A program made the position numbers and the translations under genes. A stretch of 64,000 nucleotides of DNA from positions 14,733-78,732 of the forward strand of contig JAEYOM010000076.1 of NCBI GenBank assembly GCA_023411715.1, in the 5' to 3' direction. Under the pieces are notes generated by a model that did not search any database, was not told the DNA's origin, and worked only from the letters and a program-made list of their open reading frames with translations. Of this stretch, positions 45,220-55,147 are shown piece after piece (positions within the stretch are counted from its first letter, which is position 1; the number at the start of each line of letters is the position of its first letter). The DNA is from Bacillota bacterium (GTDB lineage Bacteria > Bacillota > Clostridia > Acetivibrionales > DTU013).

Positions 45220-47226
45220 TTATACCTTAAACACAGAAGCGGCTTTAATCAACGATTCGGATTTATCTTTTGCAGATCCCGACAGCTTGATTACTTCATT
45301 TGACAGCTGCGCTATGTCAGACGACTCCTGCGCTATGCTCGAGGCTCCCTGCGCTTCCTCGTTCGCAGAGCTGGCTATTTCAGTAATCGCTTTTGTCATA
45401 TTCTCGATAGAAGCCAGAAGTTCTTCCGAGGTTGCGCTAAAATCCGTCACCATATCGCTTATAGCCGAAGAATCGTTGTTGTATTGTTCACTGGTATCGA
45501 CCAGGTAATCGTAGTCCTTTAAAACCTGCCTGTCGATGAATTCCAGTATTTCACCCGAACTGGACGTCAGGTTCTGTACGGCTTCGAAAATTATTTTAGT
45601 TACGCTTTGTATTCTAGCAACCGTATTTTTCGAATCCTCCGCCAGCTTTCTGATCTCTTCGGCAACAACTGCAAAGCCCTTTCCTGCCTCGCCTGCCCTC
45701 GCAGCCTCAATAGCCGCATTCAAAGCAAGAAGATTGGTTTGATTGGTAATTTCAAGTATTGCTTCCGACAGCTCATTTATCTGGTCGACTGCCTTTGCTT
45801 GCTCTATTGCCACCTGCAGGCCGTTTTTAGTCCTTCCGTATATCTCATTGGCACTTCCTTTTGAGGCCGTCGCATTATTCTTCATATCTTCAGCTATTTT
45901 GCTTACATTTTTGGCTTTTAACGCGCCTTCCTGTGCTTTTGAAGCTATTGAACTTACTGCCTCAGCTATTTCCTCCGATGTGGCGTTCATTTCTTCTGTG
46001 GACGAAGCCGTTTCCTCCGTACCGGCCGATAATTCCTCCGTAGTCGCCGTTATACTTTCAATACTTTTGTTTAGCTTTTCCATACCGTTATTTATGTTAT
46101 CAAGCATTCCGCCAACGTCACGTGAACCGTCAATAACATGCTTAACGATTTTTTTGATTGATTGCTGCATGGTCAGTATTGAATTTGCGAGAACGCCTAT
46201 TTCGTCATTCGACTTTAGAATATTTTTAGGTACTTCTCTGGAAAAATCGCCGGTTGAAACTATTTTTAGATAGTCCGAGGCTGTCTTTACCGGTTTTGAT
46301 ATCCCTAATGCCAAAAAGAAAGTGACAAATACTCCCGATAATATGAAAACTATTGATACTAAGAGAATTATCAATTCCAGAGACTCGACTCTCTCCATCA
46401 CCTCTGACTTCGGCGCCGTAATGGCCAACGACCAGGTTGTTCCCTGTATCGGCGTGTATGCCATATATTTGGTAACTCCATTATATGTATATTCGCCTAT
46501 TCCCTTCTTGCCTGCCATCATTTCTTTTTCTAGCCTGACCAGCGGCTCAAGGCTGGGATCCTTTTTAACACTTTCGAGGTCGTTATCCATGTTTTTTACT
46601 AGATCCCGATTCGTATGCGCTATCGTAGTGCATTTATCATTTACCATATACGCGCTGCCGCTTTTGCCAAATTTAATCTCACTCGTATATGTGCTCAGTT
46701 CATTTCCGTCGCGCGTTGCTACAAGCACTCCCTTTACCGTATTGCCATCCTTTATGGGAACTGCAAAGCACATGACAACGCTATCATTGACTTTGCTTAC
46801 GAAAGGATCTGAAACCGTGTTATCACCTTTTAATGCTTTTATATAATAATCCCTGTCGGAAATATTCAAGCTTTCTCCGTCGCTATACTTAATATTTCCG
46901 CTTGTATCAGCGATACCGATCCTGATATGGCCGCTCCTATCGACTTCGCTGCTCAGGAGCTTCAACTTGTCATCCAGACTTAGTCCGTCTTCCCTGATTG
47001 AATTACTGCCGGCCAATGCTTCCAATGAATTAAGCTGGATGTCGAGCTTGCTGCGTATAACCACTGCGGCTTCATCGGCCATTTGGGGCAACGTTTCATT
47101 AATATTGGACTTCAACATAGTTGTTGATTCGTAAGAAATCACAAGTGCAAACCCAGCGCATATAGCAACAAGCAATATCCCAAAAAACAAGGTCAATTTT
47201 AGTTTAATACTTCTAATATGTAACAT
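45220..47226 (-). CDS. Methyl-accepting chemotaxis protein (dCache-HAMP-MCP)
   Basis: A 668-residue chemoreceptor. Membrane spans near residues 9-30 and 285-308 flank an extracellular dCache-like sensor ([36 protein letters not shown]). A HAMP domain follows, then the signalling coiled coil with the hairpin tip [41 protein letters not shown]. The ligand cannot be read. GGAG precedes the ATG by 7 bases. Confidence 0.93.
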   Translation of the reverse strand: MLHIRSIKLKLTLFFGILLVAICAGFALVISYESTTMLKSNINETLPQMADEAAVVIRSKLDIQLNSLEALAGSNSIREDGLSLDDKLKLLSSEVDRSGHIRIGIADTSGNIKYSDGESLNISDRDYYIKALKGDNTVSDPFVSKVNDSVVMCFAVPIKDGNTVKGVLVATRDGNELSTYTSEIKFGKSGSAYMVNDKCTTIAHTNRDLVKNMDNDLESVKKDPSLEPLVRLEKEMMAGKKGIGEYTYNGVTKYMAYTPIQGTTWSLAITAPKSEVMERVESLELIILLVSIVFILSGVFVTFFLALGISKPVKTASDYLKIVSTGDFSREVPKNILKSNDEIGVLANSILTMQQSIKKIVKHVIDGSRDVGGMLDNINNGMEKLNKSIESITATTEELSAGTEETASSTEEMNATSEEIAEAVSSIASKAQEGALKAKNVSKIAEDMKNNATASKGSANEIYGRTKNGLQVAIEQAKAVDQINELSEAILEITNQTNLLALNAAIEAARAGEAGKGFAVVAEEIRKLAEDSKNTVARIQSVTKIIFEAVQNLTSSSGEILEFIDRQVLKDYDYLVDTSEQYNNDSSAISDMVTDFSATSEELLASIENMTKAITEIASSANEEAQGASSIAQESSDIAQLSNEVIKLSGSAKDKSESLIKAASVFKV

Positions 47227-47311
47227 ATCCTCTCTCCTGCCTCTGTAATTTAATAAGGTTGTAAACTAATTATTGAACTGCGCATAAATTGAGTATTGAA
47301 TTAAGTCGATA

Positions 47312-47341
47312 ATTATAATTAGCCTGAACAATATATGTTAA
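47312..47341 (-). promoter_or_regulatory. Possible promoter of the first chemoreceptor
   Basis: Minus-strand TTAACA (47336-47341), 18 bases, TATAAT (47312-47317). No sigma-D pattern was found nearby. The rest of this 345-base gap holds only the terminator at 47381-47412 and AT-rich sequence. Confidence 0.45.
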
Positions 47342-47380
47342 TCACAATTTTCCTCCCCTCAACAGTAATTTGACGTGAAC

Positions 47381-47412
47381 AAAAATATAACGCTCATTGC
47401 GCTTATATTTTT
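47381..47412 (-). terminator. Probable terminator downstream of rluD
   Basis: AAAAATATAA-CGC faces GCG-CTTATATTTTT with one bulged base and a short loop. On the minus strand the stem ends in UAUAUUUUU. Confidence 0.5.
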
Positions 47413-47571
47413 CTACTTATTTCTTGGCTATTTTTATGACTTAATTCGACATATAATTTGATTTTCCCTTGAATTTATAGAATATTTTCAATGCATGGAC
47501 ATGAATCAAGAAATGCAAAAAATAGATAATCTGATTTTCAACATAGATATGAATAATGAGAGGGCATGAAT

Positions 47572-48498
47572 TTATTCAAAGGCTTCATTTCTGAGCTTTT
47601 CAACAAGCTCAGTGAATTCGAGCGGCGGATCTGCCTCAAATTCCACATATTTTCCGGTTCCAGGATGAACGAAACCGAGTACCCTGGCATGCAGAGCCTG
47701 ACCATCGATGCCGTATTTCTGCTTCTTTCTGCCATATACCGTGTCGCCGATGAGAGGATGGCCGATATATGACATGTGTACTCTTATCTGGTGCGTCCTG
47801 CCGGTCTCAAGCTGCACTTCAAGCAGCGTTGCCGATTTTAAACGCTCCAACACCCTGAAGTGCGTTACTGCTCTTCTGCCATTTTTAAGGTTTACGGCCA
47901 TCTTTTTACGTTCGGTTGGGTGCCTTCCTATCGGCGCATCTATTTTTCCGGTGTCTTCGATTATAACGCCCTCAGCTACAGCAGTGTATATCCTTTTTAT
48001 ATCATGCTCCTTGAGTTTAACGGACAATACTCCGTGCGAGCTATTGTTCTTTGCAACTACGAGCACACCTGACGTGTCCTTGTCTATCCTGTGTACGATA
48101 CCCGGCCTGATTACTCCGTTTATATCGGATAGCGAGCCGCTGCAATGCTTAAGAAGCGCATTGACGAGCGTTCCTTCGTAGTTGCCAGCAGCCGGATGGA
48201 CGACCATGCCCCTGGGCTTGTTTATTACGATTATATCTTCATCTTCGTAAAGGATATCGAGAGGTATATCTTCAGCTTTGACCTCGAGGACCTTCGGTTC
48301 CGGTATCGAAACGCTTGCTTGATCCCCCGGTTTGAGCCTGTACCCTGTCTTAACAGGTTTACCGTTGATAAGGACATTCCCGTCCGTTATCAGCTTCTCC
48401 ACATGGTTCCTCGAAAACCTTCCGAGTTTTGCCGTAAGCCATACATCCAGACGTTTTTCGGATTCCTCTCCCGTTATTACAAAAATTTCATTGTTCAT
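47572..48498 (-). CDS. rluD: RluD-family 23S rRNA pseudouridine synthase
   Basis: A 308-residue protein with an N-terminal S4 RNA-binding domain (KRLDVWLTAKLGRFSRNHVEKLI) and a pseudouridine-synthase domain. RIDKDTSGVLVVAK carries the catalytic Asp. GRTHQIRVHMSYIGHPLIGD is the family signature. It follows lspA by 13 bases, the common lspA-rluD pair. The Shine-Dalgarno AGGATG is weak. Confidence 0.93.
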   Translation of the reverse strand: MNNEIFVITGEESEKRLDVWLTAKLGRFSRNHVEKLITDGNVLINGKPVKTGYRLKPGDQASVSIPEPKVLEVKAEDIPLDILYEDEDIIVINKPRGMVVHPAAGNYEGTLVNALLKHCSGSLSDINGVIRPGIVHRIDKDTSGVLVVAKNNSSHGVLSVKLKEHDIKRIYTAVAEGVIIEDTGKIDAPIGRHPTERKKMAVNLKNGRRAVTHFRVLERLKSATLLEVQLETGRTHQIRVHMSYIGHPLIGDTVYGRKKQKYGIDGQALHARVLGFVHPGTGKYVEFEADPPLEFTELVEKLRNEAFE

Positions 48499-48511
48499 TT
48501 TCTATTTCATC

Positions 48512-48970
48512 CTATTTATTTACCGGCGATTCCTTGTATATGAAAATCACATATACCGCCAGCAGTATCGTACCGAAGGTAACTGCTATATCCGCGGCGT
48601 TGAATATGGGGAATTCGTACTTCCCTATATAGAACAGAAGAAAATCCGTTACCTTCCCCTCGAATAGCCTGTCTATATAGTTGCCAATAGCGCCGCCAAG
48701 TATCAGCGCGAGAGAAAACCTCATAAGTGCGTGTTTGTTTTTTATCATTATATAAATTATAAAAGCGGCTATAACCGGAATAAGTATCAGAAAAAACAAT
48801 CTGCCATTCTGAAGTATGCCCCATGCAGCTCCGGGATTCTTATGGAGAGTAAGGTAGAAAAACTTATCCACCACAGGGATCATTTCTCCCGTTTCGATAT
48901 TGCTTACGACCACGTACTTCGAGATACGGTCTATTATTATGACTAAAACAGAAATCAGTACCCAGATCAT
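48512..48970 (-). CDS. lspA: Lipoprotein signal peptidase
   Basis: A 152-residue inner-membrane aspartic protease with four spans. It removes signal peptides from diacylglyceryl prolipoproteins such as the lipoproteins encoded here. The two catalytic aspartates lie in GGAIGNYIDRLFEGKVTDFL and FPIFNAADIAV. The ATG at 48970 has GGAGG upstream; the frame opens six codons earlier. Confidence 0.96.
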   Translation of the reverse strand: MIWVLISVLVIIIDRISKYVVVSNIETGEMIPVVDKFFYLTLHKNPGAAWGILQNGRLFFLILIPVIAAFIIYIMIKNKHALMRFSLALILGGAIGNYIDRLFEGKVTDFLLFYIGKYEFPIFNAADIAVTFGTILLAVYVIFIYKESPVNK

Positions 48971-49035
48971 ATTTATCCTCCAAACCATTTTTTCGCCCGA
49001 TCGACTTTACCTTTTCAATACCGGTATAACATGAT

Positions 49036-50997
49036 CTAATATGCTATCTCGGGTTTATACCACTGCGTAAAACCGCTGAAATGATTCCATGTATCAGGTT
49101 CAAGCGGGCCTCTCAGCCTTTTTCCGTAAACCATTGCATCGCGCAGAAAATACAGTCCGATATATGGCGTGTCGTTATCGATCTGATTCTGCAGAGCTTT
49201 GTAGATCGTCTTTCTCTTGCTTTCATCCGTCTCGCGGAACAAGGATGCTACGTTGGCATCTACAGCCGGATTATTGTAACCCGAAACATTGAACGCATTC
49301 CCGCTTGCTCCGGATAACGCAGCGGGCAGGTAACCTGCCGAATATAGGTATGACAGGTCGGGTATCTGCGGGACTCTGCAGCCTATAAACGCCATATCGT
49401 ATTTATTCCCCGTAACGCTGTTCATTAAATCGTTCCAGGCGACCTGCTTCACATCTGATGGGATACCTGCCCTCTGAAGCTGTGCGCATATCTTCTGAGC
49501 CGCGCGTACCCTTATACTGTTGTTTGTATTGACAAGCAGGCTTACTTTAAGGTATCTCCTTGCACCGCTAATATATTTGTAATACCCATCACTTCCCTGT
49601 TTCCAGCCTCCTTCCAAAAGCGCCTCCGACGGCGTTGCCGCAGTTATCGCCGAGAACGTCGTGCTGTTGATTATTGCCGCCTGGGTCGTATAACCGGCCG
49701 TCGGATAAGGTACGGACGAAACGGCTGCTATATCTTCCGTTTCCGATATCCAGCTTTCCTGTAGCACAGGAAGCTTTGCTGCTTCAGATTCTCCCGGAAG
49801 TACGTCGTTTATAAGTTCGTCCCGGTCTATCGCAAGATCGATGGCTTTCCTGGCGAAAGGATCCGAAAAAACAGGATTCCTCATATTAAACGCAAGAAAT
49901 TCATAATTGCGGGATGTATATTTTTTTATTACCAAATCAGTTCTTCCCTTATATTTTGCCAGGTCGCTGGTCGGAATCCCTGAAATATCTATTTCTCCAA
50001 GCTGGAATGCTCCCATGGCGTCGTCTGGGCTCTTGAAAATATTCGCCTGTATCGTCTCAATATACATTTTCTTATCCGGGGTCACGGCGGAGTTATCGGG
50101 TACAGTACCGGAAACGGTATTTTCTCCTGTATCAAGCGGTACTTCCAAACCATGGTCGCCAATATCTACCGGAGTTATTGCGGGTACAGTACCGGCATTC
50201 ATGCCTGTACCTGTGCCTGTGCCTGTTCCTGCGCCTGCGGTACTTTCCGCCGGACCGCCGGCCGTGGATTCGTCAGATGCCGAAAGCTGCCACCAGTCCT
50301 TATTGGCCTTCATTATGACATTCTTTCCATGAGTATATGAAACATAGTTGTATGGCCCTGTACCTATAGGGCTGAATTGCTTTGACGAGCTCAATACATC
50401 CTTCTTGCTGAACTGGTGCTTCGGCAATATCGGAAACGACATCATTTCCGGCAGGAAAGAATTCGGTTTTCCCAGGGCTATCTTGATATTGGACGAATCG
50501 ACGGCAACACAAGTTACCATATTCTGAAACAGAGGCTTATAAATTGAATCTATGCTGTTGTTCCGGATAGTCTGAATGGTGAATTCAACGTCATCAGCGG
50601 TGAAAGCTTTTCCGTCCTGCCATCTGACGCCGTCCCTTATGTGGAAATTCCAGATGAGCCCGTCGGGAGATACCGTCCAGCTGTCCGACAATACGGGGAC
50701 TGCCCTCTGGCTTTTGTCGAGGCGGGTCATCCCTTCGTAAATGAAACCCAGAAAATCCGCCGTATATGTATTTTTTGTGAGTATCGGATTAAGCGTATCC
50801 GGCTCCGTAGTAAATACGTTCAGCGTCCCTCCCGATACGGGTCCCCTGTCAAGGATATCATAATCCTCGTATTGCCCGGTGCCGGCGCCGCCGCTGCCGC
50901 CGTACTGCTGCAGCTGCCCCGAATCAATGCCGGTCTGGCAGGCCGACAGCAATGTGCAGATCAAAAGTAATATAATAATGTTTATAGATCTTTTCAT
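49036..50997 (-). CDS. Solute-binding lipoprotein, family 5 (peptide/oligosaccharide type)
   Basis: A 653-residue extracellular lipoprotein. The lipobox is LLSAC near residue 20. The SBP_bac_5 domain starts with GTLNVFTTEPDTLNPILT, followed by SDSWTVSPDGLIWNFHIRDGVRWQDGKAFTADDV. An insert of about 90 low-complexity residues, including (GT)n, interrupts the first lobe near residues 240-320. No permease or ATPase genes are adjacent, so its transporter partner is elsewhere. GAAGG precedes the ATG. Confidence 0.88.
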   Translation of the reverse strand: MKRSINIIILLLICTLLSACQTGIDSGQLQQYGGSGGAGTGQYEDYDILDRGPVSGGTLNVFTTEPDTLNPILTKNTYTADFLGFIYEGMTRLDKSQRAVPVLSDSWTVSPDGLIWNFHIRDGVRWQDGKAFTADDVEFTIQTIRNNSIDSIYKPLFQNMVTCVAVDSSNIKIALGKPNSFLPEMMSFPILPKHQFSKKDVLSSSKQFSPIGTGPYNYVSYTHGKNVIMKANKDWWQLSASDESTAGGPAESTAGAGTGTGTGTGMNAGTVPAITPVDIGDHGLEVPLDTGENTVSGTVPDNSAVTPDKKMYIETIQANIFKSPDDAMGAFQLGEIDISGIPTSDLAKYKGRTDLVIKKYTSRNYEFLAFNMRNPVFSDPFARKAIDLAIDRDELINDVLPGESEAAKLPVLQESWISETEDIAAVSSVPYPTAGYTTQAAIINSTTFSAITAATPSEALLEGGWKQGSDGYYKYISGARRYLKVSLLVNTNNSIRVRAAQKICAQLQRAGIPSDVKQVAWNDLMNSVTGNKYDMAFIGCRVPQIPDLSYLYSAGYLPAALSGASGNAFNVSGYNNPAVDANVASLFRETDESKRKTIYKALQNQIDNDTPYIGLYFLRDAMVYGKRLRGPLEPDTWNHFSGFTQWYKPEIAY

Positions 50998-51008
50998 ACG
51001 TTACACCT

Positions 51009-51848
51009 TCAAGCCCTTATTTGCATGAACGCCGCCAGGCTGCCCGTCCTGCCTTCATCGCCCCTGTAGGAAAAAAACAGGTCCTTTCTGCATTTCGTGC
51101 ATATACCGCAATTGTGTATATTTTCAAGTACAAGGCCTTCCTTTAGCAGTTCTTCCTGTATGATTCCCTGCAGATCTATATTCCACTTCTTTTCACCGGT
51201 CTTCCTGTAAAAAGCCTCATTTTCGAAATTATTTGCAAACAGGCTGAATACATCTTCATCGACTTCAAAACAGCAGCTCCCGATAGAAGGGCCCATGACG
51301 GCGACAAGTCTTTCCGCACAAAATCCCGGAACTTCCCTGAGCCTTTTTACGCCATTCGAAACGATATTGTCAAGAGTGCCTCTCCATCCCGAATGTATCA
51401 ACGCAGCCGCCTTGACGACTGGTTCATATAAAAAGACCGGCACGCAGTCAGCATGAGAAGTAACGAGTGTGATCCCGGGCGTAACAGTCGCAAGCCCGTC
51501 TATTCCGATTATATCGCTTTCCCTCGAAAAACCCTTGCCTTTATCTTTTTCATCAACAAAAGCGACCTTGGTATCATGCACCTGGTTTGTCAGAACAAGA
51601 CTGCCGGTGTCTATCCCAAGCGAATCGCACAATATCCCGTAATTGGCGAGTATGTTTTCTCTCGTATCCTTCCTCTTAAAACCTAGGTTCAGCGTACTGC
51701 ACTCGCCTGAACTTACCCCGCCGTCACGTGTGCTCATACAGTGGATCAGGGAATCTTCATATTTCTTAAGACAATCGAACTTAATATATTTCAACTCGCC
51801 GTCAGAGACGAGTACCGTACCTCTGCCGATACTGCGGGATGTTTTCAA
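51009..51848 (-). CDS. pgeF: PgeF/YfiH multicopper-oxidase-like (laccase-domain) protein
   Basis: About 279 residues. TNQVHDT, SHADCVPVF and IHSGWRGTL hold the conserved His/Cys metal site of the family. Homologues edit peptidoglycan precursors (remove L-Ser) or act on purine nucleosides. I choose the TTG at 51848 because GGAGGG lies 7 bases upstream. The frame is open 25 codons further with no ribosome site. Confidence 0.88.
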   Translation of the reverse strand: MKTSRSIGRGTVLVSDGELKYIKFDCLKKYEDSLIHCMSTRDGGVSSGECSTLNLGFKRKDTRENILANYGILCDSLGIDTGSLVLTNQVHDTKVAFVDEKDKGKGFSRESDIIGIDGLATVTPGITLVTSHADCVPVFLYEPVVKAAALIHSGWRGTLDNIVSNGVKRLREVPGFCAERLVAVMGPSIGSCCFEVDEDVFSLFANNFENEAFYRKTGEKKWNIDLQGIIQEELLKEGLVLENIHNCGICTKCRKDLFFSYRGDEGRTGSLAAFMQIRA

Positions 51849-51960
51849 TAAAATGCCCTCCGTTGCTGGCCTTCGTTCATTATTCATATTACCATAACCG
51901 GTTCCTATACTCAATATACTCAAAAGTCAAAATCACAGTCTCGCTATGTTCATTTAATAT

Positions 51961-51995
51961 AAAAGGCCGCTGATATGGCTTATCAGCAGCCTTGT
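51961..51995 (-). terminator. spoVS terminator
   Basis: Minus-strand AAGGCTGCTGAT pairs with ATCAGCGGCCTT (one G-U), followed by TTATATT. It lies after the spoVS stop. Confidence 0.75.
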
Positions 51996-52009
51996 CTCAT
52001 TACTGGATG

Positions 52010-52273
52010 CTATTTCCTTGGTTCGACGATCAGTTTTATGGCAGTTCTTTCCTCCCCGTCGATAACGATATCAGTAAAGGCAGGAATACATATCAGTTCG
52101 ATCCCTGACGGCGCTACAAAACCACGCGCTATGGCTACGGCCTTCACAGCCTGGTTCAATGCTCCCGCGCCTATCGCCTGCATTTCTGCTGAACCCCGTT
52201 CTCTTATGACTCCTGCCAGTGCTCCTGCTATGGAATTTGGGTTGGATTTTGCTGAGACCTTTAAAACATCCAT
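52010..52273 (-). CDS. spoVS: Stage V sporulation protein S
   Basis: An 87-residue protein nearly diagnostic of SpoVS: MDVLKVSAKSNPNSIAGALAG at the start and AVKAVAIARGFVAPSGI in the middle. SpoVS is a small Alba-like protein needed for late sporulation in B. subtilis. GGGGG precedes the ATG at 52273. A sigma-H-type promoter lies about 45 bases upstream and a terminator follows, so it is a single-gene unit. Confidence 0.97.
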   Translation of the reverse strand: MDVLKVSAKSNPNSIAGALAGVIRERGSAEMQAIGAGALNQAVKAVAIARGFVAPSGIELICIPAFTDIVIDGEERTAIKLIVEPRK

Positions 52274-52316
52274 GATTTTTACCCCCATTGCAAACAATAT
52301 TATATGATTAAAAGTA

Positions 52317-52343
52317 ATTCTACATAATTATTCAAAATCCTTT
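52317..52343 (-). promoter_or_regulatory. Sigma-H promoter of spoVS
   Basis: Minus-strand AAAGGATTT (52335-52343), 11 bases, GTAGAAT (52317-52323). This fits the B. subtilis sigma-H pattern RNAGGAWWW-N11/12-RNNGAAT at every position. Confidence 0.82.
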
Positions 52344-52428
52344 TTATTTAGTTAAATTTTAGAAATTTTGATAATTTGCATAAAAAAAGGGGGTGTTTAT
52401 GGGCAATATACCCAAATTATCGGTATGT

Positions 52429-53202
52429 TTACAATACCTGGTTCCTGTTTACCCTTCTGATGCATGCCGATCTGCCGGTCTTTTCGTCAATTTCAAGATA
52501 TACCGCATTAAACTGGACTGATCCTTTAGCTACCTCGAAGCGCACAGGCATCCCCTTTACGAATTTCTCGACTACGATATCCCTTTCCACTCCGATTATA
52601 CCTTCATAAGGTCCGGTCATACCCACATCCGATATAAAGGCAGTCCCGCATGGAAGTATGCGTTCGTCTGCCGTCTGGACATGCGTATGTGTTCCGAGCA
52701 CGGCGCTGACCCTTCCGTCAGCATACCATGCCAGCGCGCATTTTTCGGACGTCGCTTCAGCATGTATATCCACGATCACCGCTTTAACCTTGCTTTTTAT
52801 ATATTCCAGTTCCCTGTCAAGCGCCATGAATGGGCAATCGACAGGATCCATATAAACACGGCCCAGTAAATTTATTATCCCAAGTTTGCCGCCTATTATA
52901 GCCGAACCTTTGCCCGGTAGCCCTTCTGCGTAATTTGCCGGACGTACGATCTTATTGTCCGAATCTATGAAATTGGTTATTTCCCTTTTTGACCACGTAT
53001 GGTTTCCCATGGTCAGACCGTCGATTCCGCCCGCATATAGTTCCTGGGCCAGCACACAGGTGATCCCCGAGCCTCCGGCCGCATTTTCAGCGTTAGCTAT
53101 ACAATAATCGAAAGGCAGTTCCTTTCGTATTTCATTCAAATATTCCTTTACGGCTTTTCTGCCCGGACTTCCTACTATATCTCCAATGAACAATACTTTC
53201 AA
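52429..53202 (-). CDS. ymdB: YmdB-family metallophosphoesterase
   Basis: A 257-residue phosphoesterase. Metal ligands are visible in FIGDIVGSPGR, ANAENAAGG, MGNHTW and VLGTHTHVQTADE. In B. subtilis YmdB hydrolyses cyclic nucleotides and influences biofilm fate, and it is encoded after rny, as here. The TTG at 53202 follows GGAGG by 7 bases. The frame extends 26 codons upstream through the rny terminator, which is not credible coding sequence. Confidence 0.93.
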   Translation of the reverse strand: MKVLFIGDIVGSPGRKAVKEYLNEIRKELPFDYCIANAENAAGGSGITCVLAQELYAGGIDGLTMGNHTWSKREITNFIDSDNKIVRPANYAEGLPGKGSAIIGGKLGIINLLGRVYMDPVDCPFMALDRELEYIKSKVKAVIVDIHAEATSEKCALAWYADGRVSAVLGTHTHVQTADERILPCGTAFISDVGMTGPYEGIIGVERDIVVEKFVKGMPVRFEVAKGSVQFNAVYLEIDEKTGRSACIRRVNRNQVL

Positions 53203-53238
53203 AACGGTTCCTCCATAGCGTGATATGTCTCTAATATA

Positions 53239-53272
53239 ACATAAAAAGCGTGTTTTCACACGCTTTTTATGT
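53239..53272. terminator. Terminator between rny and ymdB
   Basis: ACATAAAAAGCGTG and CACGCTTTTTATGT, perfect 14-bp arms around TTTTCA. The T-run works in both directions. Confidence 0.9.
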
Positions 53273-53289
53273 CCAGCCAACGGCTTTGT

Positions 53290-54846
53290 TTACTTAGCAT
53301 ATTCAATTGCCCTTGTCTCACGGATAACGTTTACCTTGATCTGACCGGGATATTCAAGCTCGCTTTCGATCTTTTTGACGATTTCCCTGGCTTTCAATAC
53401 CATCTCGTCATCAGATACGTCATCCGGCTTGACAATGATCCTGATTTCCCTGCCCGCCTGTATAGCATAGCATTTTTCTACGCCCGGGAAGGAATTTGCG
53501 ATCTCCTCAAGCTTTTCGATCCTCTTGATGTAAGATTCAAGGGTTTCCCTTCTGGCGCCCGGCCTTGCAGCTGAAATAGAATCTGCAGCCTGGACCAGTA
53601 CGGCAACCAGTGATGTCGGTTCGACATCGCCATGATGCGACATTATCGCATTGATAACATCATTGCCTTCTCTGTACTTCTTCGCAATATCTGCTCCGAT
53701 AGTTACATGAGAACCTTCGACTTCATGATCGACGGCTTTCCCTATGTCATGCAGAAGACCCGCTCTCTTGGCAAGTACTACATCTGCACCAAGTTCTGCC
53801 GCCATTGCACCCGCAAGGTTGGACACTTCAATTGAATGATTCAGTACGTTCTGACCGTAACTTGTCCTGAATCTAAGCTTACCGAGAAGCTTGACTATTT
53901 CAGGATGCAGTCCGTGTACTCCGGTTTCGAAGGTCGCACGGTCGCCTTCCTGGCGGATTGTATTTTCAACTTCCTTCTTTGCCTTTTCAACCATTTCTTC
54001 AATTCTTGCAGGATGAATTCTGCCGTCAAGGATCAGTTTTTCAAGCGTGATCCTCGCTACTTCCCTTCTAATGGGATCGAATCCCGAAAGTATTACAGCT
54101 TCAGGAGTATCATCTATTATCAGGTCGATTCCTGTAAGTGTCTCGAGAGTCCTGATATTTCTGCCTTCACGTCCGATGATACGCCCCTTCATTTCATCAT
54201 TGGGCAATGGCACTACCGATACTGTAGTCTCCGATACATGGTCTGCGGCACATTTCTGGATTGCGGTTGCAACGATATCTCTGGCTTTCCTGTCTGCCTC
54301 TTCTTTCGCTCTTGCTTCCAAATCCTTAACCAGAATCGCTAATTCATGTTTTACCTCATCCTCTACATCCCTGATGAGATACTGTTTGGCATCCTCGATA
54401 GACAGTCCCGAAATCCTTTCGAGCTCTTCGAGCTGCTTTTTCTGAAGCTCTGCAAGCTTTTCCTGTGTTGCCTGCACTTCTTTTGTTTTCTTGTTCAGAG
54501 CTTCATCTTTCTGTTCCAGAGCTTCTACCTTTTTGTCCAGCGTTTCTTCTTTCTGGACGAGGCGCCTTTCCTGTCTTTGAATTTCGTTTCTTCGTTCTTT
54601 GATCTCCCTGTCCAGTTCCATTCTGCTTCTGTGGACCTCTTCCTTTGCTTCCAGAAGAGCTTCCCTCTTTTTACTCTCGGCTGTTTTCAAAGCATCGTTC
54701 ACTATTCGTTTCGATTCCTGCTCTGCACTGCCGATTTCAGCTTCTGCATCACTTTTCCTGCGGTTATATCCCATACGGAACGATATAAACGAAGCAATCA
54801 CTGCTCCAATTACAAGGCCAGCCAAAATTCCAATAACCCATTCCAA
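53290..54846 (-). CDS. rny: Ribonuclease Y
   Basis: A 518-residue membrane-anchored endoribonuclease that starts mRNA decay. One N-terminal span ([19 protein letters not shown]) is followed by a long coiled coil to about residue 200, a KH domain ([17 protein letters not shown]) and an HD domain ([14 protein letters not shown]). I choose the TTG at 54846, 11 bases after GAGGAGG, which starts at the expected Met-Glu-Trp. The frame opens 11 codons upstream. A 236-base structured leader precedes it. Confidence 0.96.
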   Translation of the reverse strand: MEWVIGILAGLVIGAVIASFISFRMGYNRRKSDAEAEIGSAEQESKRIVNDALKTAESKKREALLEAKEEVHRSRMELDREIKERRNEIQRQERRLVQKEETLDKKVEALEQKDEALNKKTKEVQATQEKLAELQKKQLEELERISGLSIEDAKQYLIRDVEDEVKHELAILVKDLEARAKEEADRKARDIVATAIQKCAADHVSETTVSVVPLPNDEMKGRIIGREGRNIRTLETLTGIDLIIDDTPEAVILSGFDPIRREVARITLEKLILDGRIHPARIEEMVEKAKKEVENTIRQEGDRATFETGVHGLHPEIVKLLGKLRFRTSYGQNVLNHSIEVSNLAGAMAAELGADVVLAKRAGLLHDIGKAVDHEVEGSHVTIGADIAKKYREGNDVINAIMSHHGDVEPTSLVAVLVQAADSISAARPGARRETLESYIKRIEKLEEIANSFPGVEKCYAIQAGREIRIIVKPDDVSDDEMVLKAREIVKKIESELEYPGQIKVNVIRETRAIEYAK

Positions 54847-54887
54847 ATTTACACACACCTCCTCATATTCAGTTTTCAATGGTCATG

Positions 54888-55030
54888 CCGGTCGCATGGG
54901 CGAGCAGTTGACATTTGGTCAACGACCAGCCCCGGTCGCATGGGCGGACAGTTGGCGTAAGCCAACGACCAGCCCCGGTCGCAGGGCAAGCAGTTGACAT
55001 TTGGTCAACGACCAGCCCCGGTTCAAAACC
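54888..55030 (-). repeat. Three 43-44-bp hairpin repeats in the rny leader
   Basis: Units begin CCGGTCGCA at 54888, 54932 and 54975 and end CGACCAGCC. Each has an inner hairpin: GTTGAC/GTCAAC in the first and third, GTTGGC/GCCAAC in the second. The paired change in copy 2 keeps the stem. GGTCG and CGACC make an outer stem. Confidence 0.85.
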
Positions 55031-55045
55031 GGCTATTCATAATGT

Positions 55046-55071
55046 ACGGATGGCCTGAGCCATCCGTTTTT
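55046..55071. terminator. Hairpin upstream of the rny repeats, terminator-like on the plus strand
   Basis: ACGGATGGC-CTGA-GCCATCCGT with TTTT after it on the plus strand. On the minus strand, where the genes lie, there is no U-tract, so there it would be only a leader hairpin near the 5' end. Confidence 0.6.
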
Positions 55072-55088
55072 AAACGAAATACAAATTA

Positions 55089-55117
55089 ATTGTAAACTTT
55101 TTTAATTTTTATGTCAA
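55089..55117 (-). promoter_or_regulatory. rny promoter
   Basis: Minus-strand TTGACA (55112-55117), 17 bases, TACAAT (55089-55094). It predicts a leader of about 236 bases before the rny start codon. Confidence 0.85.
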
Positions 55118-55147
55118 GAAAAACAAAACCCGCAGCCAATGTTTGAT

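Noticed and set aside
52376..52428. Terminator after ymdB from the C5T7 run
   Set aside because: The minus strand has CCCCCTTTTTTT but only a 4-bp GGGT/ACCC stem in front of it; too weak to list.
55046..55071. Terminator of the YgiQ-family gene
   Set aside because: On the gene's strand the hairpin has no U-tract, and the rny promoter lies between the gene end and the hairpin.
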